Translations under genes and position numbers: made by a program
In this document: positions 12,201-17,900 of the stretch, one piece after another
Layout of the letters: every line of letters begins with the position of its first letter
Numbering within the stretch: the stretch's first letter is position 1
Notes under the pieces: generated by a model
Databases searched by the model: none
What the model was told of the DNA's origin: nothing
What the model saw: the letters and a program-made list of their open reading frames with translations, nothing else
NCBI GenBank assembly: GCA_016716185.1
Contig: JADJWV010000002.1
Coordinates: 2,208,501 to 2,272,500 of the forward strand
Reading direction: 5' to 3'
Source of the DNA: Saprospiraceae bacterium
Lineage (GTDB): Bacteria > Bacteroidota > Bacteroidia > Chitinophagales > Saprospiraceae
Length of the DNA: 64,000 bases

Positions 12201-12261
12201 CATGATACGTGTAAGCAATGGTACAACTCAAAAAACTATTCAATTAATGATTGGATCGTAA
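3250..12261 (+). CDS. Giant modular surface adhesin with BspA-like repeats, HYR, DUF11, C-type lectin and FN3 domains and a type IX sorting domain
   Basis: The protein has 3003 residues. A signal peptide covers 1-22. A PKD-like region is followed by eight 25-residue BspA/DUF285-type repeats (156-355, core FNQDIGNWNVSN). HYR modules then run to about 815, recognisable by ICPADI, TDNC and FPVGTTVN. A second PKD-like block with seven repeats ends at 1121, and more HYR modules reach about 1580. DUF11-type domains occupy about 1583-2254, a SprB-repeat-like module 2257-2345, and HYR modules continue to 2625. A C-type lectin domain covers about 2626-2748, an FN3 domain about 2794-2888, and a type A sorting domain 2916-3003 (AVPNPATEYVSLFL, ending in a TIQLMIGS strand). 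The sorting domain implies export through the type IX system, whose gldKLMN genes are at 32.5-37 kb, and cell-surface attachment. The role is presumably adhesion or glycan binding. Base composition drops sharply after about 11.1 kb. Confidence 0.96.
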   Translation: MKNMRIITLLGTLFAANLLLAQSADDFVTTWKTDNPGSSNSSSITIPTTGGVYMYDVDWDNDGTFDEFGLTSDVTHDFMVAGTYTIRIQGAFPRIYFNNGGDRQKLLSVDQWGAIAWTSMENAFYGCNNLAVNATDAPDLSGVDLMVSMFRGCSSFNQSINHWDVSNIWNFRSIFQDASAFNQPLNNWDLSNASWLPRVFMGASSFNQDIGNWNTSGITNFESMFAGASSFNQDIGGWNVSNATAVFGMFDGASSFNQDIGNWNPGNSSSFQYMFRNAVNFNQNIGNWDVSAGETMYGMFEGATSFNQDIGGWNTSSAYQMYNMFKDASSFDQDIGGWYVGGVTNFSGMFSGAGLSTANYDALLIGWSQQNLQSGRVFSAGSSQYCAGAFARQSIITNKGWTIRDGGPCTQPPVALCQNVSVDADINCQATVTAEEVDNGSYDPEGAPLNYSLSPQGPFITGNTLVTLTVTDNFGFTGTCTATITVTEDILPEIICPADIQVVKVNGECSAIVTYNAPVGTDNCPGAGTVLVSGPGSGGEFPVGATTETYMVTDASGNSATCSFTVTVSETVAPQISCPANSTINNDTDQCSAVVNFSTPAGTDNCAGATTLQTAGISSGGTFPVGTTVNTFVVTDVSGNTASCSFTVTVNDTQNPTITCPGNWHFTTDFAPWCGTGWEYGPPPVSDNCPNTTLDFVSGRGPYGIFPLGITTEVWKATDASGNTTICSWTVTVTDNKPPFMQCKNATVELNINGNASISSNQVNDGSWDNCGIQSLAVSPNTFTTADLGSSTVTLTGTDNYGNTKTCTATVKVLPNPTKTFNTEWQTTNANESITINTTGGGYDYFVDWGDGTVNTHNTGDVSHTYASAGTYKIRIFGDFPRASFGNQGYTRLKKVLQWGEIAWASMQGTFANCEYLTVPATDAPDLSGVNSTANMFYGCYRLTGSGQGSFNNWDVSNVTNMNGMFYECFDFNEAIGNWNVSNVTNMNNMFTRAKAFNQNIANWNVSNVTGMFEMFMQAISFNQNISNWNVSNVSNMGGMFFSALNFNQNIGNWNVGNVTNMAEMFFDATAFNQAIGNWNVSKVTNMTRMFFQAIAFNQNIGNWNVSNVSTMMDMFLYAGLSTANYDALLNGWSSLPSLKPGVPFHAGSSKYCQGGAGRCDLINNHGWSINDLGKAQGCNSFLLNCPANIVTVNDPNSCYAVVNYTVTYGENCAGETLSQIGGIPSGGDFGVGVTTNVFLVTDTNGNTSVCGFTVAVNEANPPIIVCPADISVGTDNNQCSAAVDFSAPVGTDICSAVTTVQTTGLTSGDVFPAGATINTFVATDAAGNTTSCSFTVTVSDTEAPEISCPADITLTSAPGTCGKFYNYAIGTSDNCGSANWTKTAGLYPGIFPVGLTVNTFVATDGSGNTATCSFSVTVNDIENPTIICPADISIGNDAGVCSAVVDYATPASTDNCSVSGTSQAGGLTSGATFPVGTTVNTFVVTDVSGNTSSCSFSVTVVDIEPPTAVCQNVTVHLDITGNGSTTAAAVNNGSNDICGIASLNLNQTSFNCFQTGNNTVILTVEDMNANTSTCSATVTVVNSNVCNLLSKEIVNTSEAGSPETGDGSMGNERAVLIGETVTFRLLLKVPEGSGDNVVIKDLLPDGLQYVNGSAQFIESSDNGLSYSTTISGGGSSGDDVYFHLGSVVNNDNDLNDETLEITFNALVLNVAGNQAGILLQNEAELSEGGSVLTTSEKRTVEVAEPQLGVEIFQRDDFNGNSISQGDAGDRYVYTVRISNTGNAPAYNVQMEDIIPSQFVAQYGVFITTGSNFSGTNYNVGTGLWNASWTVIQPGVNVSITIRLELKNTVRPLDSWTNTATVTYNSLPVAGPQNRNGADGFGGALNDYEASANSPSFKVPEPEVAKQVEHPSQSPASGIFGASYTDTSSDPNTNTGQYTADVDAAIGELFSYIITVTFPEGTTADFTMIDLTSPNGHTSGRQYRVMDMLSAEVIHVGANLSGNGIEPVNTFFTIEDSSPSDGDGTRTQLWLGGGRDVLNTPDNVVNDNDRYIIRINARMDDEDDSGGPADNVPAPVSNRAGDETGNRLQYQWRDASNSQYTRNIVADVEIVEPDILLTKSIVATNGNGIISGGNLEDALPGDQLTFSFSLTNNGSAAAYNVILTDNLPSVFDLTSVSINSGTDNSDLANDQVNVSVASIPVGGSFTVTAMATIRVSASPGLTYINTANASYKSQPGSGLDIRSYSRSDQASVNIADCLLTISEVTVTDEVCPGAEDGTISITASSSTNNTLTYSLTGPESATNGTGLFTGLMAGTYALTVSDNGFPGCTATQTNIQIDAGVDNTPPSISCSSNITVNNDEGQCNAVVNFTAPTGTDNCPGAMTEQVAGQASGSAFPVGSTVNTYVVTDASGNTASCSLSVTVSDTEAPVISCPADITLTNAPGTCGKFSNYAISTADNCGSANWTKTAGLYPGIFPVGITVNTFVATDGSGNTATCSFSVTVNDIENPTIICPANISVNTNAGICGSVVNYDISTSDNCTANWEQTGGLASGSTFPVGQTANNFLATDATGNIATCTFTVNVIDNQKPTLTCPENIEVTTQANECSAKVCYPDPIVTDNCPPATPSGYTYKTSYGNSHYYQANALSNFTTAYNNAIAAGGHLASITSEEEKNVIAESGAGYAWIGGNDEETEGVWKWNNCETFSYSNWCSGEPNGGSENNYLELEVGGCFNDLNHNLNRYAILEIEGVKLQRTSGLAQNDLFPLGVTNIKYKATDNSGNTSTCSFKVTVLAESCGQPIQVYHKDTTTNSAKIKWNSGTPCNTNYQLRIRYEISAGVWSGWSAWGNKSGPGNEHAFTSLSAGTFYQYQIRSKCGTTNSNIINGWFHTLPQNSIKQNKGTNRPYSKIDVLMNDQNPEIEQTFVSVKAVPNPATEYVSLFLEGFEQTQKEIHMFDLFGKLIFNAQLPASENNPTIDLTRFNIKPGVHMIRVSNGTTQKTIQLMIGS
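3715..4314 (+). repeat. First block of eight 75-bp coding repeats (BspA/DUF285 type)
   Basis: Each unit encodes 25 residues starting FNQ, with conserved W at position 8 and MF near position 19-20. The eight units are contiguous without spacers and encode adhesin residues 156-355. The DNA copies have diverged, so the repeat is clear at protein level and only moderate at DNA level. Confidence 0.9.
6088..6612 (+). repeat. Second block of seven 75-bp coding repeats in the adhesin
   Basis: One degenerate unit is followed by six good ones (residues 947-1121), with consensus FNQNIGNWNVSNVTNM. The block is preceded by a PKD-like segment and followed by AGLSTANYDALL, exactly like the first block. The two blocks are therefore copies of one larger module. 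Confidence 0.9.
7264..7551 (+). repeat. 288-bp HYR-coding module, near-identical to 10513-10800
   Basis: The segments at 7264-7551 and 10513-10800 align at constant offset (3249) without gaps and differ at scattered bases only. Both encode SCPADITL, then APGTCGKF, then a Trp-containing core and NDIENPTIICPA. Neighbouring HYR modules are far less alike, which points to recent duplication or gene conversion. Confidence 0.85.
10513..10800 (+). repeat. Second copy of the 288-bp HYR-coding module
   Basis: This is the partner of 7264-7551, with the same length and frame, inside the same gene. The most visible difference is at the 3' end, where it reads CPANIS while the first copy reads CPADIS. Confidence 0.85.
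11125..11490 (+). other. C-type lectin-like domain nested inside an HYR domain
   Basis: This stretch encodes GGHLASITSEEE, YAWIGGNDEETEGVWKW and the motif EPN, then CFNDLN at the place of the usual WND. These are hallmarks of a C-type lectin fold, and EPN is the mannose-type calcium/sugar selectivity motif in animal lectins. The flanks are the two halves of one HYR module: TDNCPPA precedes it, while FPLGVTNIKYKATDNSGNTS follows it. Confidence 0.85.
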
Positions 12262-12306
12262 ATTAGGTAAATGTAATATCCAATTAATTGTCAAGGATAA
12301 ACTGAA

Positions 12307-12356
12307 GTAGTCACGATTTAATCAAACTGTAAGATGTAAGAATAATTCGTGACTAC
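12307..12356. other. Inverted repeat with long loop downstream of the adhesin gene
   Basis: GTAGTCACGA at 12307-12316 is perfectly complementary to TCGTGACTAC at 12347-12356, with a 30-base loop. There is no T tract, so a simple intrinsic terminator is unlikely. It may protect the 3' end of the adhesin mRNA. Confidence 0.45.
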
Positions 12357-12363
12357 CTCACCC

Positions 12364-12468
12364 CTTGACCTATTATCCATTACCTATTATCTATTCCCTA
12401 TCATCTATCATCTATCATCTATCATCTATCATCTATTCCCTATCATCTATTACCCATTATCCTTGACC
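12364..12468. repeat. Heptamer tandem array, 15 units in phase (TATCATC type)
   Basis: Fifteen consecutive 7-bp words run without a single slip. The first and last words are both CTTGACC, five adjacent central words are TATCATC, and the others are variants such as TATTATC, TATTCCC and CATTATC. It lies between the adhesin and ftsX, which are in the same orientation. Confidence 0.9.
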
Positions 12469-12520
12469 CATTTTTATCATTCGGCTTTTAAATTCGTATA
12501 ATCCTTTTCTTGAATATGAC

Positions 12521-12528
12521 TAACTTTG
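12521..12528 (+). promoter_or_regulatory. Bacteroidetes-type -7 box (TAACTTTG) ahead of ftsX
   Basis: TAACTTTG fits the TAnnTTTG consensus. No convincing TTG-type -33 box lies at the right distance. The box overlaps TTG 12526, which could then not be the translated start of a transcript beginning here. Confidence 0.35.
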
Positions 12529-13386
12529 GGGCTTAAACCTCCTGCACCCTTGGACAGTACCCGTAAGAGTTTTCTGCTGCATGTCATCAATTATGCCTGG
12601 GTCTTGTTTCTTATAGGTCTGTCGATGCTGATCTGGTTTCATGGTTTTGGATTGGAGAAAAAATGGCTCACACAGGCCGTTATCGCTTTGGAATTAGAGC
12701 AAAATAGCTCTCCTGACCAACAAAAAAATATACAAGACTGGCTAAAAAACCAAAAAGAAGTTCAGCCCGGTTCGGTTCAGCAAATTGACGAAAAAGAGCT
12801 CCGGGAGTTTCTTCCCAACGATTTGAGAAGCGACAGTGCGAGAAAAGCAGCGCTTGGACTATTACCTGTTATCCTGATCTTTAAACTCGAACCCGCTATT
12901 TATAAAAACGATGCGTTTGAAAAGTTTCAGCAAAATCTGAAAGCGTTGAGCGGCGTACAATCCCTGAATTACCAAAACGAACTCACCACAGATATCAGTA
13001 AAAGCATCAGCCGCCTGCAGAAAGCATCATTGCTGCTCACCTTGTTGTTTATAGCCATTGGCTTTCTGATCAGCGATTACCTGGCCCAGGTGTTCGTCGA
13101 TTCTCGAAGCAGTATGATCCACCAATGGAACCAACTTGGCGCAGCTGAATCCAGGATATTGAAAAATTACCTGAATCGTTCGTTATCTCTCGGATTGGCC
13201 AGTGCTTTGTTTAGTATTTGCCTTCTGGGTCTCGTATTATTCTTCATCTACCAGCTCCTGCCCTGGATTTATGAATGGCTGGAAACAATAAAATTCTTCT
13301 GGGTTCTGTTTATTTTATTGATTTTAGGACCATCTTTGCAATATATTTTGGTAAAAAGTAAGATTCAGACCTTAATCAGAACATAA
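12526..13386 (+). CDS. ftsX: FtsX-family cell division permease-like protein
   Basis: The protein has about 286 residues with the FtsX layout: a short cytoplasmic N-terminus, a first membrane helix (about 20-40), an extracytoplasmic domain (about 45-165), and three more helices near 170-190, 222-247 and 258-276. In the known system FtsX pairs with the ATPase FtsE and controls cell-wall hydrolases at the division site. No ftsE is next to it here. The start is uncertain. TTG 12526 opens the frame but overlaps a promoter-like box, TTG 12550 is a good alternative, and no ATG is available before the first helix. The stop is followed after one base by the DUF3098 gene, so the two are co-transcribed. 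Confidence 0.85.
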   Translation: MGLKPPAPLDSTRKSFLLHVINYAWVLFLIGLSMLIWFHGFGLEKKWLTQAVIALELEQNSSPDQQKNIQDWLKNQKEVQPGSVQQIDEKELREFLPNDLRSDSARKAALGLLPVILIFKLEPAIYKNDAFEKFQQNLKALSGVQSLNYQNELTTDISKSISRLQKASLLLTLLFIAIGFLISDYLAQVFVDSRSSMIHQWNQLGAAESRILKNYLNRSLSLGLASALFSICLLGLVLFFIYQLLPWIYEWLETIKFFWVLFILLILGPSLQYILVKSKIQTLIRT

Positions 13387-13387
13387 A

Positions 13388-13702
13388 ATGGGAGAAGCAA
13401 AATCTAAAAAAACAGGTGCTAAAGCTCCTGCACCGATCAGTTCAAAAAATCCGGAAACCACCAGCATTAAAACCAAAGTTCAACATGCTATGACTTATGG
13501 CAAGGCGCAGTTTAAATGGATGTTTATCGGTGTAGGCCTTATTGTTCTTGGTTTATTGCTCATGCTGGGGGGGGGTATGCCCAGCCCTGAAGTTTGGGAT
13601 GAAAGCCTGATTTACAGTCCGATACGGCTCACCGTTGCCCCATTTTTGATCGTTATGGGTCTTGGTTTTCAGATCTACGCAATTTTTAAAGTAGAGGATT
13701 AA
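13388..13702 (+). CDS. DUF3098 family membrane protein
   Basis: The 104-residue protein has a Lys/Ala/Pro-rich cytoplasmic tail (1-42), a membrane helix at about 45-62 ending in LLLMLGGG, a short loop with SPEVWDESLIYSPIRLTVAP, and a second helix at about 81-100. The loop and its place directly behind ftsX fit the small DUF3098 family of Bacteroidetes. Its function is not known to me. The conserved association suggests a link to division or envelope assembly. It starts one base after the ftsX stop, so translation is probably coupled. Confidence 0.85.
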   Translation: MGEAKSKKTGAKAPAPISSKNPETTSIKTKVQHAMTYGKAQFKWMFIGVGLIVLGLLLMLGGGMPSPEVWDESLIYSPIRLTVAPFLIVMGLGFQIYAIFKVED

Positions 13703-13775
13703 ACCGCTTGCTCATAGGAAATTCCTCTTTCAATAGGATTTTTTAATCCTGCTTTCTTGTTTTTAATCATTCTGT

Positions 13776-14510
13776 TTGTCTGATCATAATCATTTTTTTG
13801 AAACCCCGGGTTTGCCTGGTACTGACTTTTGGAATGGCTGTTTCATTTTAGTTGATAAGCCCTATGGACTAAGTTCCTTCAGCATCGTGCATGGCATCAG
13901 AAAAGCGATCACAAGGCATTCCGGGTTAAAACTAAAAATAGGCCATGCAGGTACATTAGACCCCCTGGCCAGCGGATTGCTTATCCTTGCCACCGGAAAA
14001 AAAACCTCTGAAATTAACTTGTTTCAGGATCTCGAAAAAACCTACGAAGGGCGAATGCGACTCGGTTACACCCGAGCCAGTTATGATATGGAATCTGAAA
14101 TTTCATCTTATGTTCCTCTTCCTGAAAAATCGAATGAAAAATTGGAATCTGTGAGATCCTCGCTAACCGGAAATATCAAACTGCCTCCCCCACTCCATTC
14201 TGCAATTAAATTGGGTGGAAAAAGGGCTTACAAGCTGGCAAGAGCCGGATCCGATATACAACTTGAGCCCAAGGAAATGATCATTCGCCTATTTGATATC
14301 GACACACAATTCTATCCTGAAATTAAATTCAAGGTAATTTGCAGCAAAGGCACATACATACGGTCGCTGGCCCACGAATTTGGACAGAAAATGTCCTGTG
14401 GTGCTTACTTATCGGCACTTACACGAACTGGAATCGGGAGCTACTCAATAAACCAGGCCTGGAACTACCGCGACTTAATCGCCAGATTGAACCAGCTCAA
14501 CCAACGATAA
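13776..14510 (+). CDS. truB: tRNA pseudouridine(55) synthase TruB
   Basis: The enzyme converts U55 of the tRNA T-loop to pseudouridine. The catalytic motif GHAGTLDPLASGLL is present with nucleophile Asp62, preceded by VDKPYGLSSF. The conserved tyrosine-arginine segments KTYEGRMRLGYTRASYD and CSKGTYIRSLAHEFG are also intact. The length of 244 is normal for the short Bacteroidetes form, which lacks a long C-terminal PUA extension. The start is TTG 13776; no ATG lies upstream of the first conserved motif. In many Bacteroidetes, as I recall, uppP lies between the DUF3098 gene and truB; here the gap is only 73 bp and that gene is missing. Confidence 0.95.
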   Translation: MSDHNHFFETPGLPGTDFWNGCFILVDKPYGLSSFSIVHGIRKAITRHSGLKLKIGHAGTLDPLASGLLILATGKKTSEINLFQDLEKTYEGRMRLGYTRASYDMESEISSYVPLPEKSNEKLESVRSSLTGNIKLPPPLHSAIKLGGKRAYKLARAGSDIQLEPKEMIIRLFDIDTQFYPEIKFKVICSKGTYIRSLAHEFGQKMSCGAYLSALTRTGIGSYSINQAWNYRDLIARLNQLNQR

Positions 14511-14526
14511 TTGATATCAAACGTTA

Positions 14527-14534
14527 TAACTTTG
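14527..14534 (+). promoter_or_regulatory. Putative -7 box (TAACTTTG) for the gldA operon
   Basis: TAACTTTG matches TAnnTTTG and lies 22 bases ahead of the gldA ATG. No TTG sits at the ideal distance upstream, so this is a partial match. Confidence 0.4.
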
Positions 14535-14556
14535 CGCCTTAATTTTAATAGCTTTC

Positions 14557-15486
14557 ATGTCGGTTGAAGTCAGGGATTTATCCAAAATTTTCGGTAGTCA
14601 AAAAGCCGTTGACCGCATTTCCTTTAAAACGGAAAAAGGGCAGATTCTGGGGTTTCTAGGGCCCAATGGTGCAGGCAAAACTACCACCATGAAGATGATC
14701 TGCGGCTTTCTTCCTCCGACATCGGGCGAAATCTATGTTTGCGGCACAGAGATCCGTGAGCAAGCTGAGCTTTCCAAAAGCCGGATCGGGTATTTGCCAG
14801 AATCCAACCCCCTGTATAAAGATATGTTTGTCCGCGAGTTCCTTTTGTTTTTCGGGCGATTGTGCAAAGTACCTCAAGTGAATTCCAGGGTAGACGAACT
14901 TATAGACATGACAGGATTGAAATCCGAATACAAAAAGCAGATTGCATCTTTATCCAAAGGATACAGACAACGGGTAGGTCTTTGTCAGGCTCTTATTCAC
15001 GATCCCGAAATATTGATACTCGACGAACCTACAAGTGGACTCGACCCCAATCAGCTCATCGATATCCGACAACTTATTAAAAAAGTTGGCAAAGAAAAAA
15101 CACTGATCTTTTCCAGCCACATCATGCAGGAAGTTCAAGCCTTATGCGACCGCGTATTGATTATCAACAAAGGAAAAATTGTGACAGACGAGCCCATCCA
15201 AAATTTGCTCTCGAACGCAGATAATACCCGGATCATTTTTCTGGAGTTTACTTCCGAAATCCCTGTAAGCGAATTAAAATCCCAGACTTACATAAGCAAA
15301 CTGGAATCCCTTGGCAACGGCAAGTACAAAATCTGGTGCAAAGACCAGAATGATCCCAGAGCCGAATTGTTTAAGCTCGCTGCTGCAAAAAACTGGACGT
15401 TGAGGGAAATACGCGAAGACAAAACCGACATCGAAACGGTATTTAATCAACTTACTAAATCAAACAGCGATGTGGGTTCTGTTTAG
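14557..15486 (+). CDS. gldA: Gliding-motility ABC transporter ATP-binding protein GldA
   Basis: The 309-residue ABC ATPase has Walker A GPNGAGKTT (35-43), signature LSKGYRQRVGL, Walker B LILDEPTSGLD and switch His in FSSHIMQE. It has an extra C-terminal domain of about 90 residues, as in GldA/YhaQ-type proteins. In Flavobacterium johnsoniae GldA works with the membrane proteins GldF and GldG in gliding. Here gldF overlaps its 3' end by 17 bases and gldG follows, so the whole transporter is one operon. In F. johnsoniae gldA is separate from gldFG. The substrate of this transporter is not known. The neighbours make the GldA name secure relative to a generic ABC ATPase. Confidence 0.92.
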   Translation: MSVEVRDLSKIFGSQKAVDRISFKTEKGQILGFLGPNGAGKTTTMKMICGFLPPTSGEIYVCGTEIREQAELSKSRIGYLPESNPLYKDMFVREFLLFFGRLCKVPQVNSRVDELIDMTGLKSEYKKQIASLSKGYRQRVGLCQALIHDPEILILDEPTSGLDPNQLIDIRQLIKKVGKEKTLIFSSHIMQEVQALCDRVLIINKGKIVTDEPIQNLLSNADNTRIIFLEFTSEIPVSELKSQTYISKLESLGNGKYKIWCKDQNDPRAELFKLAAAKNWTLREIREDKTDIETVFNQLTKSNSDVGSV

Positions 15487-16201
15487 AAAAGAAGTCGCCG
15501 GCTTTTTTTACTCCCTTATCGGTTACATGGTCATAGGGAGTTTTATGTTATTGCTAGGACTCATGATGTGGGTTTTTCCGGATTTTAGCATACTGTATTA
15601 CAATTATGCAAGTCTGGAACAATTGTTTTCACTTGCTCCCATGATTTTTTTATTTTTAATACCGGCCGTAACCATGCGTTCCTTTTCAGAAGAAATGCAG
15701 GCCGGAACACTGGAGTTACTCCTGACTAAACCCATACGCGAATGGGAAATTGTTGGCGCTAAATTTTTAGCTTCACTGACGTTGTGCCTGATCGCATTAC
15801 TCCCCACATTACTTTATTATATTTCCATTTATCAACTTGGTTCACCCAGGGGAAATATCGATTCGGGAGCAGTTTTTGGTTCGTACATTGGACTGATTTG
15901 TCTGGCTGCAGGATTTTGTGCCATTGGATTATTTACTTCAAGTTTATCGAAAAATCAAATTGTTTGTTTTCTACTGGCTGCTGCCTTGTGTTATTTATTC
16001 TATTTTGGTTTTTTCTTTGCATCCAAACTTCCTGTGTTTTTTGGAAAAACGGACGACCTGGTTCAGATGTTTGGGATGGATTATCATTATACTTCCCTAT
16101 CTAAAGGGCTCATCGCCACTGATAATTTAATCTATTTCCTTTCCCTGGTCTTTTTCTTTTTGTTCCTGACTTATGAATCACTTAAAAGCAGACAGTTCTG
16201 A
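15470..16201 (+). CDS. gldF: Gliding-motility ABC transporter permease GldF
   Basis: The 243-residue permease has six predicted membrane segments. Its N-terminus, FRKEVAGFFYSLIGYMVIG, and the segment MRSFSEEMQAGTLELLLTKPI are typical of the ABC-2 permease family. It starts inside the 3' end of gldA (17-base overlap) and its end overlaps or abuts gldG, so translation is coupled along the operon. It forms the membrane channel of the GldAFG transporter in the cytoplasmic membrane. No unusual features are visible. Confidence 0.92.
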   Translation: MWVLFRKEVAGFFYSLIGYMVIGSFMLLLGLMMWVFPDFSILYYNYASLEQLFSLAPMIFLFLIPAVTMRSFSEEMQAGTLELLLTKPIREWEIVGAKFLASLTLCLIALLPTLLYYISIYQLGSPRGNIDSGAVFGSYIGLICLAAGFCAIGLFTSSLSKNQIVCFLLAAALCYLFYFGFFFASKLPVFFGKTDDLVQMFGMDYHYTSLSKGLIATDNLIYFLSLVFFFLFLTYESLKSRQF

Positions 16202-17897
16202 TATGAAAATTGCCAACATCGAACGGCCTGTCAGAATTTTCATTGTCCTGGGAATTCTGCTTTTTATTAATGTGATCTCTTCTTTTCTGAATTTTAGTTT
16301 CGATTTCTCTGAAGAGAAAAGGTACAGTTTATCTGATGGCACGAAAGAAACCTTACGACGACTCGACGAAGAAATTTATGTTCGCATTTTACTCGATGGA
16401 GATTTTCCTTCCGGTTTCAAGCGTCTTCAAAATGCTACTAAAGATCTGCTCAATCAATTCAAAACTCAAAATGCTTATATAGACTTCATCTTTGAGAATC
16501 CTAACGATGGAAGTATAGAGGAAATTAACGACATCAGAGAAAAGCTCGGCAAAGATGGTTTAGCTCCAATCAATCTGAAAGTTAAATCCGGAACTGAATC
16601 TTCAGAACAACTTATATATCCCTATGCAATTTTTAATCTGGGCGAACGCAAAATTGCAGTGAATTTGCTTGAGCATCAACCGGAGCTCGATCAGGAAGCG
16701 AATCTGAACAACAGCATTTCTCAACTGGAATATAAATTTATCAACGCTGTTGAAAAAATACTTCGGAAAGAGAAGCAAAACATTCTGCTTACGACATCCA
16801 ATGGAGAATTGGCAACTGAATATACACGTGCTGCAACCCAATTGTTAAAGCCCTTTTACAACGTTTTTCATTCAAATCTCGATAGCCTGTATGCCATAAA
16901 ATCAACAGTTGATCTGGTGATCATCGCAAAACCGCTCCAGCCCTTTTCCGAACGCAATAAATTTATTCTGGACCAATACCTGATGCAGGGTGGAAAAATC
17001 TTATGGATGGTTGATGCCCTTCAAATTGGAATCGATAGCTTTACCTACAGACAAGAAATGATTCCCGAACCCCTTGAGCTCAATTTAGGGGATTTATTCT
17101 TTAACTACGGAATTCGTATTGAGCCAACCATGGTGCTCGATATGGAATGCAGTAAAATCGCACAAGTCATTGGTAAAATAGGAGATAAACCTCAGATAGA
17201 GTTATTTCCCTGGTATTATTTTCCGGTTGCTGCTCCTTACAACAACCACCCTATTGTAAATAATATCGACCGGATTTTATTGGACTTTCCGGCACGGATC
17301 GATACGGTTAAAACAGCTTCTAACGTAAAGAAAACTCCACTCATCGTTTCTTCGCCTTACAGCCGTTACCAATTGACTCCGGCAAAAGTTGGGTTCGATA
17401 TCCTGAGGTATCCACCCGATCCGGCAAAATTCGATAAACCTCATCTGACTATGGGCATTCTGCTCGAAGGGACTTTTAATTCACCATTTACCAATAAACT
17501 GGAAACATCGATGATCGATGCTTTAAAAAAATTAAACCTTGAATTTAAACCAGTCAGCACACCAACCAAAATGATCGTGGTAGCAGATGGAGATCTAGCT
17601 CGAAATTTTTACGATCCCAATACCGACAAACATTCGCAAATGGGCTACAGCAAATTTGAAAAAATCAGCTATGGTGGAAATAAAAGTTTTATCGTGAATG
17701 CTGTCGAGTATTTGTGTAATAAAGAAAATATCCTTGAAGCCCGATCCAAAGAATTCAAAATCAGATTACTCGATCAGGTTAAAATTGATCGCGAAAAGAC
17801 GTTTTGGCAATTTTTAAATATCGGGCTGCCCTTTATATTGCTGATTGGCGGTGGTTTTGTGAATTATTACTTACGCAGAAAAAAATACATGGCATAA
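16173..17897 (+). CDS. gldG: Gliding-motility-associated ABC transporter substrate-binding-like protein GldG
   Basis: The 574-residue protein has one N-terminal membrane helix (about 20-42, IFIVLGILLFINVISSFLNF), a large extracytoplasmic region with RYSLSDGTKETLRRLDEEIYVRILLDG (first part of an IFT52/GldG domain), and a C-terminal membrane helix followed by NYYLRRKKYMA. It completes the GldAFG transporter. Two starts are possible: ATG 16173, overlapping gldF by 29 bases, or ATG 16203, one base after the gldF stop, giving MKIANIERPVRIF. The second is the more economical choice. The DUF4340 gene follows after 3 bases. Confidence 0.92.
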   Translation: MNHLKADSSDMKIANIERPVRIFIVLGILLFINVISSFLNFSFDFSEEKRYSLSDGTKETLRRLDEEIYVRILLDGDFPSGFKRLQNATKDLLNQFKTQNAYIDFIFENPNDGSIEEINDIREKLGKDGLAPINLKVKSGTESSEQLIYPYAIFNLGERKIAVNLLEHQPELDQEANLNNSISQLEYKFINAVEKILRKEKQNILLTTSNGELATEYTRAATQLLKPFYNVFHSNLDSLYAIKSTVDLVIIAKPLQPFSERNKFILDQYLMQGGKILWMVDALQIGIDSFTYRQEMIPEPLELNLGDLFFNYGIRIEPTMVLDMECSKIAQVIGKIGDKPQIELFPWYYFPVAAPYNNHPIVNNIDRILLDFPARIDTVKTASNVKKTPLIVSSPYSRYQLTPAKVGFDILRYPPDPAKFDKPHLTMGILLEGTFNSPFTNKLETSMIDALKKLNLEFKPVSTPTKMIVVADGDLARNFYDPNTDKHSQMGYSKFEKISYGGNKSFIVNAVEYLCNKENILEARSKEFKIRLLDQVKIDREKTFWQFLNIGLPFILLIGGGFVNYYLRRKKYMA

Positions 17898-17900
17898 TAC

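Noticed and set aside
12364..12468. Replication origin or DnaA-box cluster
   Set aside because: The heptamers do not resemble DnaA boxes (TTATCCACA type), and dnaA or gidA are not nearby.
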